A stretch of DNA of 64,000 nucleotides from Streptomyces marokkonensis (GTDB lineage Bacteria; Actinomycetota; Actinomycetes; Streptomycetales; Streptomycetaceae), in NCBI RefSeq assembly GCF_008312835.1, contig NZ_VSKS01000009.1:62001-126000 (forward strand), in the 5' to 3' direction. The notes under the pieces were generated by a model, which saw nothing but the letters and a program-made list of their open reading frames with translations, was not told the DNA's origin and did not search any database. Position numbers and translations under genes: made by a program. The stretch's first letter is position 1; every line of letters begins with the position of its first letter. Below are positions 25,886 through 34,586 of this stretch, in pieces.

Positions 25886-27198
25886 GCCTCGGTGCCCATC
25901 CCGCAGTCCAGCTGCGGCGCCTCCTGGTCGCGGCCGCGTCGGCCGGTACGGGCTTCCTGCTGCTGTGCGCCCTCGGCCACGCGCTGGTGCATCCGGACCC
26001 GGCGTCCTCCTCGGCGCTCCGGCTGGCCTGGTGCGCGGCCCCGCTCGCCGCCACGGTGTACTTCGCGATCGCGGTCGCGCGCACCGATCCGGGCACCCGG
26101 CCCCGGCCCGGTCTGTCGGCGGCCGGGCTCGGTCCCGCCCGTCTGATGGCGATCTCCGCGACCACCACGGCCCTGTCCTGCCTCCTGGGTTCGGCGGTGG
26201 CCCTGCTCGTCTTCCTCCAGCTGCGCGGCGACCTCACCGGCATGCCCTTCGACGGTGCCGCGACGGACGTCCTCGCCACCGGCCGGCCGCTTCCGCTCCC
26301 GGCCGTCCTGACCCTGCTGGCCCTGGTGCCGCTGAGCGCCTCGGCGGCGGTGGCCGTGACACTGCGGCCGCGCGAGCCGGTGGCGGGCGCGCCCCGCGCG
26401 GCCCGGGTGTACGGCAGGTTCGGCGCGTACCGGCGTACGGCGGTACTGGAGTCGTTCGGGGCGTACGGACGGTTCGGCACACAGCTGGGAGCGTCCGCGC
26501 GCGGCCGCCGTACGGCCGGGGCGCAGGCCGGGCAGGACGGCGCGGCGGACGCCTCCGGCGGCGCAGCCGAGGCCGCCGACAAGTCCGTCGACGTCCCGCC
26601 CCCCGTTCCGCACGCGCCGCCGTCCGGGCTGCCCTGGGGCATCGCGGTGCTGGCGGTCGGGCTGGCCGTGGAGGCCTTCGCGAGCCGTACCGGCGCGGAG
26701 GTCTCGGCGGGCGACCGGCCGGCCGCCCTGCTCGGGCTGGCCCTGGCCTCCGTCGGGCTCGCTCTCGCCGGTCCGGGTCTCACCCATCTGTGCGGCCGGC
26801 TGCTGCAGACGATCCGACCCGGCGCGCTGCGGCTGCTGGCCGGGCGGGTGCTGATGACGGAGGCCACGCGCATCGGCCGCCCACTGGGCGTGGTGTGCGC
26901 GGTGGTGTCGGCCGCGTACGCCATGGCCTCGCTGCACGACCGCGAGGACGCGTCCGCCGGGCCGCTGGTGGTGCTCGGCGTGCTGCTGGTGGCCGGCTGC
27001 ACGGTGGCGACCCTGCTGACGGCCGCCGTCGAGGCCAGGCAGGCCCGCGCGGACACCAGCGCCGCGCTCCGGCGCCTCGGGGCCCCCGCGACGACGCTGC
27101 GCCGGGCCGCCGCGCTCCGCGCGGGTGCGCTGCTCGCCCTGTTCGGGCCGTTGTCGCTGGTCGTGGCCGAGCTGTCGGCGTGGCCCCTGGCCGGCTGA
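25867..27198 (+). CDS. multi-spanning membrane protein (FtsX-like permease partner)
   Basis: 443 residues. It begins at a GTG (MLALRLSLGAHPAVQLRR) overlapping the ATPase gene and preceded by GGAAGG. Hydrophobic segments occur in two blocks: four in residues 15-160 and four or more in residues 260-440, separated by a long basic, alanine-rich linker (around TAGAQAGQDGAADASGG). The last part (RQARADTSAALRRLGAPATTLRRAAAL ... GALLALFGPL) resembles the C-terminal FtsX domain of MacB/LolC permeases. It probably forms a transporter or lipid/peptide extruder with the upstream ATPase; no substrate can be assigned. Confidence 0.72.
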   Translation: MLALRLSLGAHPAVQLRRLLVAAASAGTGFLLLCALGHALVHPDPASSSALRLAWCAAPLAATVYFAIAVARTDPGTRPRPGLSAAGLGPARLMAISATTTALSCLLGSAVALLVFLQLRGDLTGMPFDGAATDVLATGRPLPLPAVLTLLALVPLSASAAVAVTLRPREPVAGAPRAARVYGRFGAYRRTAVLESFGAYGRFGTQLGASARGRRTAGAQAGQDGAADASGGAAEAADKSVDVPPPVPHAPPSGLPWGIAVLAVGLAVEAFASRTGAEVSAGDRPAALLGLALASVGLALAGPGLTHLCGRLLQTIRPGALRLLAGRVLMTEATRIGRPLGVVCAVVSAAYAMASLHDREDASAGPLVVLGVLLVAGCTVATLLTAAVEARQARADTSAALRRLGAPATTLRRAAALRAGALLALFGPLSLVVAELSAWPLAG

Positions 27199-27229
27199 GG
27201 ACCGTACCGAACCGGGCTGAGGACCGTAC
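27193..27229. repeat. 15-bp direct repeat spanning the permease stop codon
   Basis: GGCTGAGGACCGTAC occurs at 27193-27207 (containing the TGA stop) and again at 27215-27229. It looks like a recent short duplication; no function is apparent. Confidence 0.75.
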
Positions 27230-27329
27230 GACACCGATCAGAAGAAGTCTCCGCGGGCCGATGAGTTCCGGACGGACCGCCGGTCTACCCCCATGAACAC
27301 CACGGAACCGAACGGGAGAGGCCCCGGCC

Positions 27330-27737
27330 ATGTACCAGCAGATGATTTTCGTGAACCTGCCCGTCAACGACCTCGACGCGTCGAAGAAGTTCTTCACCGA
27401 GCTCGGCTACTCGATCAACGCGCAGTTCAGCGACGAGACCGCCGCCTCGGTGGTGATCAGCGACACGATCGTCGCGATGCTGCTGACCAGGCAGAAGTAC
27501 GCGGAGTTCACGAAGAAGGAGATCGTGGACGCCACGAAGAACAGCGAGGTGCTGATCGCGCTGAGCGCGGAGAGCCGCGAGAAGGTCGACGAGCTGGTGG
27601 AGAAGGCCCTGGCGGCGGGCGGGTCGACCGCCGGCGAGACGCAGGACCACGGTTTCATGTACGGCCGCTCCTTCGACGACCTCGACGGCCACACCTGGGA
27701 GGTCGTGTGGATGGACCCGGCCGCCGTGGGGGGCTGA
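27330..27737 (+). CDS. VOC-family (glyoxalase-like) protein
   Basis: 135 residues, one vicinal-oxygen-chelate domain made of two beta-alpha-beta-beta-beta units: FVNLPVNDLDASKKFFTELGY at the start and GRSFDDLDGHTWEVVWMDP at the end. The final Glu in HTWEVVW is the usual metal ligand, whereas the first half has an Asn rather than His at the corresponding position (FVNLPV). Members include glyoxalases, dioxygenases and resistance proteins, and the substrate cannot be inferred. GGGAGAGG precedes the ATG. Confidence 0.83.
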   Translation: MYQQMIFVNLPVNDLDASKKFFTELGYSINAQFSDETAASVVISDTIVAMLLTRQKYAEFTKKEIVDATKNSEVLIALSAESREKVDELVEKALAAGGSTAGETQDHGFMYGRSFDDLDGHTWEVVWMDPAAVGG

Positions 27738-27763
27738 CCACCCAAGGGGCCTAGCATGGGCGG

Positions 27764-28885
27764 GTGCAGACGAGTCCCGCCCATGCCGTCCACCACCAGG
27801 ACCGCGAGATCGAGACGCTCCAGGAGTTCGACGCCGTCGTCTCGGCCCGCGGCACGCTCTCCGGGTTCCGTGTCCAGGCCGTCGATCTGACCGACCGGAC
27901 CCGGGAGTTGCTCACCACCGACACCGCCGAGGCGGTGTTCCTGGGCTGCCGGATGCGTCCGGACGCGGCGGAGAAGCTGCGGGCCGACGGCGCCCTGGTC
28001 CTGCCGCCCGTCCCGGGTCTGCCCTTCGACCCGTACCGGGGGCACCTCTACGCACCCGGCGACCTGTTCGCCTCGCTCGACAAGGGCTACGAGGCGACTC
28101 CGGACGCGCTGGCCTACGCCTGGTTCCAGCAGACCCGGGCGAGCGGCGACATCTTCGCCTCCATGCTGCGCGCGGTCCACGACGACTCCATGTCCGACGC
28201 CCTCGACGAACTCCTGCGCGGAGCACGGGTGGTGGGCGTGATGGGCGGCCACGCGATGGCCCGCGGCACCGAGGAGTTCCGGGGTGCGGCCCGGCTCGGA
28301 CGGGCGCTGACGCATGCCGGTTTCACGGTGGCGACGGGCGGCGGCCCGGGCGCGATGGAGGCGGCGAACCTCGGCGCCTACGCGGCCCCGTACGACGACG
28401 TCGTGCTGGACGCGGCCTGCCGGCTCCTGGCGGTGGCCCCCTCGTTCACGCCGTCGATCACCGACTGGGCGCGTGCCGCCTTCGAGGTGCGCGCCCGCTG
28501 GCCGGAGGGCAACCACTCGGTCGGCATCCCCACCTGGTTCTACGGCCACGAGCCGCCGAACGCCTTCGCCTCCCACATCGCGAAGTACTTCGCCAACGCC
28601 ACCCGCGAGGACGGCCTGCTGGCCCGCTGCAACGCGGGCGTGGTCTTCCTGCCGGGCGCCGCCGGGACCGTGCAGGAGATCTTCGACAACACGACACCGA
28701 ACTACTACGAGTCGCGCGGCGAGCCCACGCCGATGGTGCTGGTGAACCGGGCGCACTGGACGGAGAAGTTGCCGGCCTGGCCGCTGCTGCGGTCCCTCGC
28801 CCGGGAGCGCTCGATGGAGGCGCGGATCGCCCTGGTGGACCGGATCGAGGAGGCCCCGGAGGCGTTGAAACGCATGGGCGGTTAA
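27764..28885 (+). CDS. LOG-family Rossmann-fold nucleotide-binding protein
   Basis: 373 residues. The N-terminal ~140 residues are an accessory domain; from about residue 150 there is a LOG/lysine-decarboxylase-like fold: RVVGVMGGHAMARG, VATGGGPGAMEAANLGAY and FLPGAAGTVQEIFDN, a variant of the PGGxGTxxE motif. Classic LOG proteins cleave nucleoside monophosphates at the ribose (cytokinin activation) or act as nucleotide hydrolases. This longer form is widespread in actinobacteria and its substrate is not known. The start is GTG at 27764, only 26 bases after the VOC gene stop. Confidence 0.78.
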   Translation: MQTSPAHAVHHQDREIETLQEFDAVVSARGTLSGFRVQAVDLTDRTRELLTTDTAEAVFLGCRMRPDAAEKLRADGALVLPPVPGLPFDPYRGHLYAPGDLFASLDKGYEATPDALAYAWFQQTRASGDIFASMLRAVHDDSMSDALDELLRGARVVGVMGGHAMARGTEEFRGAARLGRALTHAGFTVATGGGPGAMEAANLGAYAAPYDDVVLDAACRLLAVAPSFTPSITDWARAAFEVRARWPEGNHSVGIPTWFYGHEPPNAFASHIAKYFANATREDGLLARCNAGVVFLPGAAGTVQEIFDNTTPNYYESRGEPTPMVLVNRAHWTEKLPAWPLLRSLARERSMEARIALVDRIEEAPEALKRMGG

Positions 28886-28923
28886 TAAGAAGGCAAAGCC
28901 AGGTCCCGCTGTCGGCATATGCG

Positions 28924-28951
28924 TTGACACTACTTATGCGGCGCTTATAGA
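28924..28951 (+). promoter_or_regulatory. housekeeping-sigma promoter of the LAETG protein gene
   Basis: TTGACA (28924-28929) and TATAGA (28946-28951) with a 16-base spacer. The -35 is perfect and the -10 matches five of six positions. Predicted transcription starts near 28958, giving a leader of about 73 bases. Confidence 0.8.
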
Positions 28952-29030
28952 CCTGGGAGCCATGGGGGTGCTGATGCATCGTCAACACTCCCTCAACCCC
29001 CCGCATTTACGTACCCCATGAAGGACAAAC

Positions 29031-29729
29031 GTGGCAGTTCTGTCCGTATCCCGCCGTGCCGTCGCGCGCTCCGTGCGCGCCCTCGGTGTCGTCTCCGCGT
29101 CCGCCGCGCTCGCGCTCGGCGTCGCCGGCAACGCGGCGGCGTGCAACATCAACGAGTTCTCGGCCGAGGCCGAGTGCGACGGTGACAAGGGCGTCATCAC
29201 CGTCACCGACGTCGACCCGGCAGGCGTCCCCGCCACCGTCACCGTGTTCCTGCAGAACAACGGCGCCGACATCAAGAAGGTCGGCGAGCAGGTGGTCAAG
29301 GGCTCCCGTGAGGGCACCACCATCACCTTCGAGGAGGACTGGAAGCCGAACGCCGAGTACCGCGTCCACGTCAAGGCGACGCCCTACGTCGACGAGGACA
29401 TCAAGCCGAACCTGACCACTCCGGCGACGGCCTGTGAGAAGACGGAGGAGGAGCCCCCGGCTCCGACGCCGTCGACCCCGTCGGAGAACCCCTCGGCCCC
29501 GGCCGAGGAGCCCGGCACCCCGGCCCCGTCGGCGTCGGAGAGCGGGAGCACCCCTCCGGCGGACACCGCGAGCAACGCGCCGTCCCCGGCCGGTGAGTCG
29601 AACCTCGCCGAGACCGGCGCCGACTCCCACACCGGTCTCATCGCCGGTATCGCGGCCGCCCTGGTCGCCGTCGGCGGTGGCGCGGTCTTCTTCGGCATGC
29701 GCCGCCGCGGGGCGAACGGCGAGCGCTGA
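29031..29729 (+). CDS. LAETG cell-wall-anchored surface protein (sortase substrate)
   Basis: 232 residues. An export signal covers residues 1-37 ([20 protein letters not shown] ... GNAAA). The mature domain of about 100 residues is beta-rich and immunoglobulin-like, with cysteines in [15 protein letters not shown] and TACEKTE. A Pro/Ser/Glu-rich stalk follows to residue 190. The sorting signal is LAETG at 192-196, then a hydrophobic segment ([19 protein letters not shown]) and a basic tail [10 protein letters not shown]. LAxTG with Ala at position 2 is the class E sortase motif used in streptomycetes. The start is GTG behind GAAGGA. It is monocistronic with its own promoter and terminator; the role of the ectodomain is unknown. 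Confidence 0.87.
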   Translation: MAVLSVSRRAVARSVRALGVVSASAALALGVAGNAAACNINEFSAEAECDGDKGVITVTDVDPAGVPATVTVFLQNNGADIKKVGEQVVKGSREGTTITFEEDWKPNAEYRVHVKATPYVDEDIKPNLTTPATACEKTEEEPPAPTPSTPSENPSAPAEEPGTPAPSASESGSTPPADTASNAPSPAGESNLAETGADSHTGLIAGIAAALVAVGGGAVFFGMRRRGANGER

Positions 29730-29747
29730 CGCCTCACCGGCACACGG

Positions 29748-29777
29748 GTGGCCCGTTCCCTCCGGGGGACGGGCCAC
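29748..29777. terminator. terminator between the LAETG and DinB-like genes
   Basis: A 13-bp stem (GTGGCCCGTTCCC/GGGGACGGGCCAC, one G-T pair) with a TCCG tetraloop, in a 64-base gap between convergent genes. It can serve both directions. Confidence 0.85.
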
Positions 29778-29793
29778 TTCCGTCGCCGGACGC

Positions 29794-30591
29794 TCAGCCG
29801 AACGTCGCCCGCTCCAGCCAGGACTCCAGCAGCTCGCGGTCGCCCAGCACGTGGAGTCCGGGTGCGTCCAGCGGCAGCCGGCGGTAGAAGGCGAGGAGCA
29901 CGGAGGTGAGCGGGCCGCGCAGGGCGACCGTGGCCTTCTCGTGGCCGCGGTGCCAGGAGACGCCGTTCTCGTCGAGCTCGACCAGCCACTCCGCGTCCAG
30001 TTCCGTCTCGGTGTCCGTCGCGTGCAGGTGAATGCTGCGCCGGGGCCCGCGCAGCTCCCGCACCGTGTCGTCCGGCAGCGTCCGCTGTGCCCATTCCACG
30101 ATCTCCAGCCACTCGTCGATCGCGTCGGCGGCGGCATCGGGCGCGGCGTCGAAGGGCAGCCCGGCGGCGAGGGTCGCGTCCGCGCGGTGGACGATCAGCT
30201 CGTGGGTCATGCGGCGGGCCCAGAACCCGGCGTCGTGGACGCCCGCCCAGCTCCACACCTTCGCGTCCGGCCCGGCCTCCCGCAGGGCGCCGACGATCAG
30301 CTCGCCGGACTCCGCGAGCCACGCGTCCAGCGCGCCGGGATCGCCCCACGTCCCCGGCCCGTCGAATCCCGGCACCCGCTCCTCGGGTATCTCGTCCTCG
30401 GCCCCGGTGCGGACCAGCAGCGCCGCCCAGCGCAGGGCGCCGCCGACATGCCGTACGAGCTGTTCCAGAGACCAGTCGGGGGTGGTCGGCACCGGGCCGG
30501 ACAGGTCGGCGCCGGACGTCACGACGGTCCGCAACCGCGCGACCTGGTCGTCGATCACCCGGCAGTAGCGGTCATGCGCGAGTCGAGTCAT
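29794..30591 (-). CDS. maleylpyruvate isomerase/DinB-like four-helix protein (TIGR03083 type)
   Basis: 265 residues. The N-terminal DinB-like bundle has the diagnostic start (DQVARLRTVV ... VPTTPDWSLEQLVRHVGG) and the second metal-binding helix (RRMTHELIVHRADATLAAG), giving two or three histidines for a divalent metal. The C-terminal ~90 residues form the MDMPI_C domain (SIHLHATDTETELDAEW ... LRGPLTSVLLAFYRRLP). Relatives use mycothiol in actinobacteria, and the substrate here is unknown. Start at 30591 has AGGGTG six bases before; an upstream ATG at 30615 is less likely. Confidence 0.82.
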   Translation of the reverse strand: MTRLAHDRYCRVIDDQVARLRTVVTSGADLSGPVPTTPDWSLEQLVRHVGGALRWAALLVRTGAEDEIPEERVPGFDGPGTWGDPGALDAWLAESGELIVGALREAGPDAKVWSWAGVHDAGFWARRMTHELIVHRADATLAAGLPFDAAPDAAADAIDEWLEIVEWAQRTLPDDTVRELRGPRRSIHLHATDTETELDAEWLVELDENGVSWHRGHEKATVALRGPLTSVLLAFYRRLPLDAPGLHVLGDRELLESWLERATFG

Positions 30592-30615
30592 GCCGCACAC
30601 CCTAGGGAGCGGCAC

Positions 30616-31635
30616 TCACTCCAGCACGGCGATTTCCGCCTCGTCGAATTCCACGCCGACCTCGTCCCCGACCTCCGGCGCGGCCCTGAGCGCGCAGGCC
30701 GCCTCCAGGCGGGGGGCGTCCTCGGGCTGGAGGCGGACGGCGACATGGGTGCCCCGGAAGGTGCGCGCGGCCACCGTGCAGCGCAGGCCCTCCTCCACGG
30801 GGACCAGGCGGACACCGGCGGGCCGGACGAGCAGCGTCCGTGTGCCCCGCGGGGCGCCGTCCGGCACGGGGACCTTGCCCCAGGGGGTCACGGCGACCCC
30901 GTCCCCGACTGTCGCCTCGACGACGTTCTCGAAGCCGAGGAAGCGCGCCACGAAGGCGTCGGCCGGCCGCTGCCACACCTCCAGGGGCGTACCGGACTGG
31001 GCGATCCGCCCGTCCCGCATCACCACCACCCGGTCGGCCAGCGCGAACGCCTCGCCCTGGTCGTGGGTCACGGCGAGCACGGTGGTGCCCAGCCTGCCGA
31101 ACAGCTCGCGCAGTTCGACGACGAGCCGTTCCCGGAGCGACCGGTCGAGCTGACCGAGCGGCTCGTCCAGCATCAGCAGCCGGGGGCTCGGGGCGAGGGC
31201 GCGGGCCAGCGCGACACGCTGCTGCTCACCCCCGGACAGCGCGGCGACGGCCCGCCCGGACGCCCCGGGCAGACCGACCAGGTCCAGCAACTCCCGTACG
31301 CGCTCGGCCTGCCGGATGCGGGACGCGCCGCGCATGCGCAGCCCGAAGGCCACGTTGCCGCCCACGTCCCGCTGGGGGAAGAGCTGATGGTCCTGGAACA
31401 TCAGCCCCACCCCGCGCCGGTGCGCGGGCACGCCCGCCTGGTCGTGTCCGTCGAGCAGGATCCGCCCGGAGTCGAGGGGCTGCAGCCCGGCGACCGCCCG
31501 CAGCAGCGTCGACTTGCCGCTGCCGCTGGGCCCGAGCACACACACGATCTCGTGCTCGGCGACCCCCAGGTCGACAGCGTCCAGCACCGCCCGCCCGGAG
31601 AAGCGGACGGTCGCGGCCCGCAGGCTCAGCAGCAT
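30616..31635 (-). CDS. thiQ: thiamine ABC transporter ATP-binding protein
   Basis: 339 residues. Walker A GPSGSGKSTLLRAV, signature LSGGEQQRVALARAL, Walker B LLMLDEPLGQLD and switch His (VLAVTHDQGEAFALAD) are all intact. The last ~100 residues form a TOBE-type domain. The order binding protein, fused permease, ATPase and the TPP riboswitch upstream identify it as the thiamine (or thiamine phosphate) importer. The ATG follows the permease stop codon directly. Confidence 0.88.
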   Translation of the reverse strand: MLLSLRAATVRFSGRAVLDAVDLGVAEHEIVCVLGPSGSGKSTLLRAVAGLQPLDSGRILLDGHDQAGVPAHRRGVGLMFQDHQLFPQRDVGGNVAFGLRMRGASRIRQAERVRELLDLVGLPGASGRAVAALSGGEQQRVALARALAPSPRLLMLDEPLGQLDRSLRERLVVELRELFGRLGTTVLAVTHDQGEAFALADRVVVMRDGRIAQSGTPLEVWQRPADAFVARFLGFENVVEATVGDGVAVTPWGKVPVPDGAPRGTRTLLVRPAGVRLVPVEEGLRCTVAARTFRGTHVAVRLQPEDAPRLEAACALRAAPEVGDEVGVEFDEAEIAVLE

Positions 31636-33288
31636 CTAGAACTCCCCGGTCCGGTCGGTGCGCAGCCGCTCCAGCACCAGCAGCGCCACCGCGCACACGA
31701 TCATCAGAATCGTCGACAGGGCCATCGCCTGGCCGTAGTTGAGGTCCCCGGGCCGCCCCAGCAGCCGCGCCACGGCCACCGGCAGGGTCGGATTCTCCGG
31801 CCGCGCGATGAACACCGTCGCCCCGAACTCCCCCAGCGACACCGCGAAGGCGAACCCGGCCGCGATCAGCAGCGCCCGCCGCACCATCGGCAGATCCACC
31901 TCCCGCCACGCCCGCCACGGCGACGCCCCGAGCACCGCCGCCGCCTCCCGCAGCCGCACGTCCACCGCCCGCAGCACCGGCAGCATGGTCCGTACGACGA
32001 AGGGGACGCCGACCAGGGCCTGCGCGAGCGGGACGAGGATCCAGGAGGCCCTGAGGTCCAGCGGCGGCTCGTCCAGGGCGATCAGGAAGCCGAAGCCGAC
32101 GGTCACCGCGGACACCCCGAGCGGCAGCATCAGCAGCGCGTCGAACCCGCGCACCAGCCGTCCCGCGTCCCGCCGGGTCAGCGCCACCGCGGCGAGTCCG
32201 CCGATCACCACGGCGATGACGGTGGCGGCGAGCGCGTACTGCAGCGAGTTGCCGACCGCCTCGATCGGCGCGACCAGGAACACTCCCCCGTCGTCCTCCG
32301 TCAGCGCCCGGTAGTAGCCGAGGCCGTCGGCACCGAAGGACCGCTCCACCAGCACGGCCAGGGGCAGCAGAAGCAGTACGGCGACCGTGGCGAGGACACC
32401 GCCGAGCAGCGCCCACTGACCGGCGCCGCGCGGCCGGCGGGCGGTCATCGCGGCGTCCACGAGCCGCAGCGCGGTCTCGCGCCGCCGTACGGTCCAGGCG
32501 TGCAGGGCGAGGATGGAGCCCACGGCGACGAACTGGATCATCGTCAGGACGGCGGCGGTGGACAGGTCGAAGATCTCGGAGGTCTGCCGGTAGATCTCCA
32601 CCTCGAGGGTGGAGAAGGTGGGCCCGCCCAGGATCTGCACCACGCCGAAGGAGGTGAAGGTGAACAGGAAGACCATCAGAGCGGCGGCGGCCACGGCGGG
32701 CGCGAGCGCGGGCAGCGTGACCGTCCGCCAGGCCGCGAACCGCGAGGCGCCGAGCATCCGCGCGGCCTCCTCCTGCCGCGGATCGAGCTGCGCCCAGAGA
32801 CCGCCCACCGTGCGGACGACGACGGCGTAGTTGAAGAAGACGTGCGCGAGCAGGATCGCCCACACGGTGGTGTCCAGGCGCAGACCCCACAGTTCGTCGA
32901 GCAGTCCGCCGCGCCCGGCCAGCGCCATGAACGCCGTACCGACGACGACCGTCGGCAGCACGAACGGCACGGTGACCACGGCCCGCAGCACCTGCTTGCC
33001 GGGGAAGTCGAAGCGGGCGAGGACATACGCGCCGGGCAGGGCGATCAGCAGGGTGAGAGCGGTGGAGACGAGCGCCTGCCAGGTGGTGAACCACAGCACC
33101 TGCCGGACGTCGGACTGCGCCAGTACGTCCCCGATCCGCCCGAGCTGCCAGGTCCCGTCGGTCTTCAGTCCGCGCGCGACGATCGCGGTGACGGGATAGG
33201 CGAAGAAGACGGCGAAGAACGCGACCGGCACGGCCATCAGACCGAGCCGCGCCGCGCTCCCGCGCCACCTCGTCGCGGCTCGCGTCAC
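31636..33288 (-). CDS. thiP: thiamine ABC transporter permease (ThiP-like, fused double permease)
   Basis: About 550 residues, twice the length of a single permease, with about twelve hydrophobic segments. The two permease-loop motifs (PRQEEAARMLGASRFAAWRTV near residue 190 and DVRLREAAAVLGASPWRAWREV near residue 460) show it is a tandem fusion, as in ThiP/FbpB. Start chosen at GTG 33288, which overlaps the thiB stop codon by four bases (GTGA); an upstream GTG at 33321 lies inside thiB. It forms the membrane channel. Confidence 0.88.
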   Translation of the reverse strand: MTRAATRWRGSAARLGLMAVPVAFFAVFFAYPVTAIVARGLKTDGTWQLGRIGDVLAQSDVRQVLWFTTWQALVSTALTLLIALPGAYVLARFDFPGKQVLRAVVTVPFVLPTVVVGTAFMALAGRGGLLDELWGLRLDTTVWAILLAHVFFNYAVVVRTVGGLWAQLDPRQEEAARMLGASRFAAWRTVTLPALAPAVAAAALMVFLFTFTSFGVVQILGGPTFSTLEVEIYRQTSEIFDLSTAAVLTMIQFVAVGSILALHAWTVRRRETALRLVDAAMTARRPRGAGQWALLGGVLATVAVLLLLPLAVLVERSFGADGLGYYRALTEDDGGVFLVAPIEAVGNSLQYALAATVIAVVIGGLAAVALTRRDAGRLVRGFDALLMLPLGVSAVTVGFGFLIALDEPPLDLRASWILVPLAQALVGVPFVVRTMLPVLRAVDVRLREAAAVLGASPWRAWREVDLPMVRRALLIAAGFAFAVSLGEFGATVFIARPENPTLPVAVARLLGRPGDLNYGQAMALSTILMIVCAVALLVLERLRTDRTGEF

Positions 33289-34376
33289 TTCAGTACGAGC
33301 GAGGTCCACGACTTGACCCACTGGTCACGGCTGTCGGCGATCTTCGCCGGGTCCATGGTCTCCGGGTCCTTCGCCTGCGGCCCGAACGCCGCGAACTCCT
33401 CGGGCACCTGGGCGCCCTCCCGCACCGGGTACACGAACATGTTGAGCGGCATGTCCTCCTGGAACGGCTTGCTGATCAGGAAGTCGAGCAGTGCCTTCCC
33501 GCCCTCGGGGTTCCTGGCGTTGCTCAGCAGCCCCGCGTACTCGACCTGGCGGAAGCAGGTGCCCTCGGCGACGCCGGTGGGCGCGGTGTCCGGCTTCGGG
33601 TCGGCGTAGATGACCTCGGCGGGCGGCGAGGAGGCGTAGGACACCACCAGCGGCCGGTCGGCCTTGGCCTTCTTGCCGCCGGCCGAGCCGGAGAACTCCT
33701 CGTTGTAGGCCTGCTCCCAGCCGTCGACCACCTTGACGCCGTTGGCCTTGAGCTTCTTCCAGTAGTCCTGCCAGCCCTCGTCCCCGTACTTCGCCGCCGT
33801 GCCGAGCAGGAAGCCGAGGCCGGGCGAGGAGGTGGAGGCGTTCTCGACGACGAGGAGGTCCTTGTACTCGGGCTTGATCAGGTCGTCGAAGCTCTTCGGC
33901 GGGTTCACGTCGTGCTCGGCGAACCACGCCTTGTCGTAGTTGACGCAGATGTCACCGCTGTCGACGGGGGTGACCCGGTGCTTGTCCTGGTCCGCGCGGT
34001 ACTCCTCCAGGATCAGGTCGGAGTCCTTGGCCTCATAGGGCTGGAACAGCCCGTTGTCGAGGGCGCGGGAGAGCAGGGTGTTGTCGACGCCGAAGAAGAC
34101 GTCGCCCTGGGGGTTGTCCTTGGTCAGGACGGCCTTGTTCACGGCCTGTCCGGCGTCGCCGTCCTCGAGGACCTTGAGCCTGTATCCGGACTGCTTCTCG
34201 AAGGCGGCGACGACGTCCTTCGACACGGCCCACGAGTTGTGGCTGACGAGGGTCACGGTCCTGGACCCCCCGCCACTGCCGCCACCGCCGTCGTCCCCGT
34301 CGGACGACCCGCACGCGGACAGCGTGACCAGCCCCAGCCCGACGGCCAGGACCGTGACCTTCTTGGTGATGCCCAC
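33285..34376 (-). CDS. thiB: thiamine ABC transporter substrate-binding lipoprotein
   Basis: 363 residues. The lipoprotein signal is clear: MGITKKVTVLAVGLGLVTL then lipobox LSAC-G, followed by a Gly/Asp linker. The mature part is a family 1 thiamine-binding fold (TVTLVSHNSWAVSKDVVAAF, then DVFFGVDNTLLSRAL and TPVDSGDICVNYDKAWF). It captures thiamine or thiamine phosphates outside the membrane for ThiP/ThiQ. The start is GTG with GGAGGAA upstream; the frame extends further, but that region is the riboswitch. Confidence 0.9.
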   Translation of the reverse strand: MGITKKVTVLAVGLGLVTLSACGSSDGDDGGGGSGGGSRTVTLVSHNSWAVSKDVVAAFEKQSGYRLKVLEDGDAGQAVNKAVLTKDNPQGDVFFGVDNTLLSRALDNGLFQPYEAKDSDLILEEYRADQDKHRVTPVDSGDICVNYDKAWFAEHDVNPPKSFDDLIKPEYKDLLVVENASTSSPGLGFLLGTAAKYGDEGWQDYWKKLKANGVKVVDGWEQAYNEEFSGSAGGKKAKADRPLVVSYASSPPAEVIYADPKPDTAPTGVAEGTCFRQVEYAGLLSNARNPEGGKALLDFLISKPFQEDMPLNMFVYPVREGAQVPEEFAAFGPQAKDPETMDPAKIADSRDQWVKSWTSLVLK

Positions 34377-34469
34377 TTGATTCCTCCTGGAGTGACCAGG
34401 AAGAGACGCGGCCCCGCCCGGAACCCCTGGGCGGGGTCCCGGGCAGGGCGCAACAGCTCGAGTGATGAC

Positions 34470-34557
34470 CGATCTCCCTACCCAGAATGACCTGGGCCAG
34501 GTTCGGAGGGTCTGCGGCCGGTGCCGCACTCTCAGCGCTGTGGCGCTCCCCTGTCGG
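34470..34557 (-). ncRNA. TPP riboswitch (THI element)
   Basis: On the minus strand the leader has every conserved TPP-aptamer block in order: GGGGAGC, CTGAGAGTGCGGC (P3 side), ACCCTCCGAACCTGG (pyrophosphate-sensor helix) and GGTCATTCTGGGTAGGGAG. About 95 bases then separate it from the thiB start, where a GGAGGAA ribosome site could be masked when TPP is bound. It would turn down thiamine import when cofactor is plentiful. Confidence 0.96.
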
Positions 34558-34585
34558 AATATGAAGATGTACTTACCCGGGTCAC
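34558..34585 (-). promoter_or_regulatory. promoter of the thiamine transporter operon
   Basis: On the minus strand GTGACC (34585-34580) and CATATT (34563-34558) have a 16-base spacer. The predicted start, near 34552, falls on the first bases of the riboswitch. Each hexamer matches the consensus at four of six positions. Confidence 0.55.
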
Positions 34586-34586
34586 A

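Noticed and set aside
29434-33609. Very long plus-strand open frame (over 1300 codons)
   Set aside because: It runs antisense to the DinB-like and thiamine transporter genes, has no family resemblance and is a by-product of high GC at third positions.
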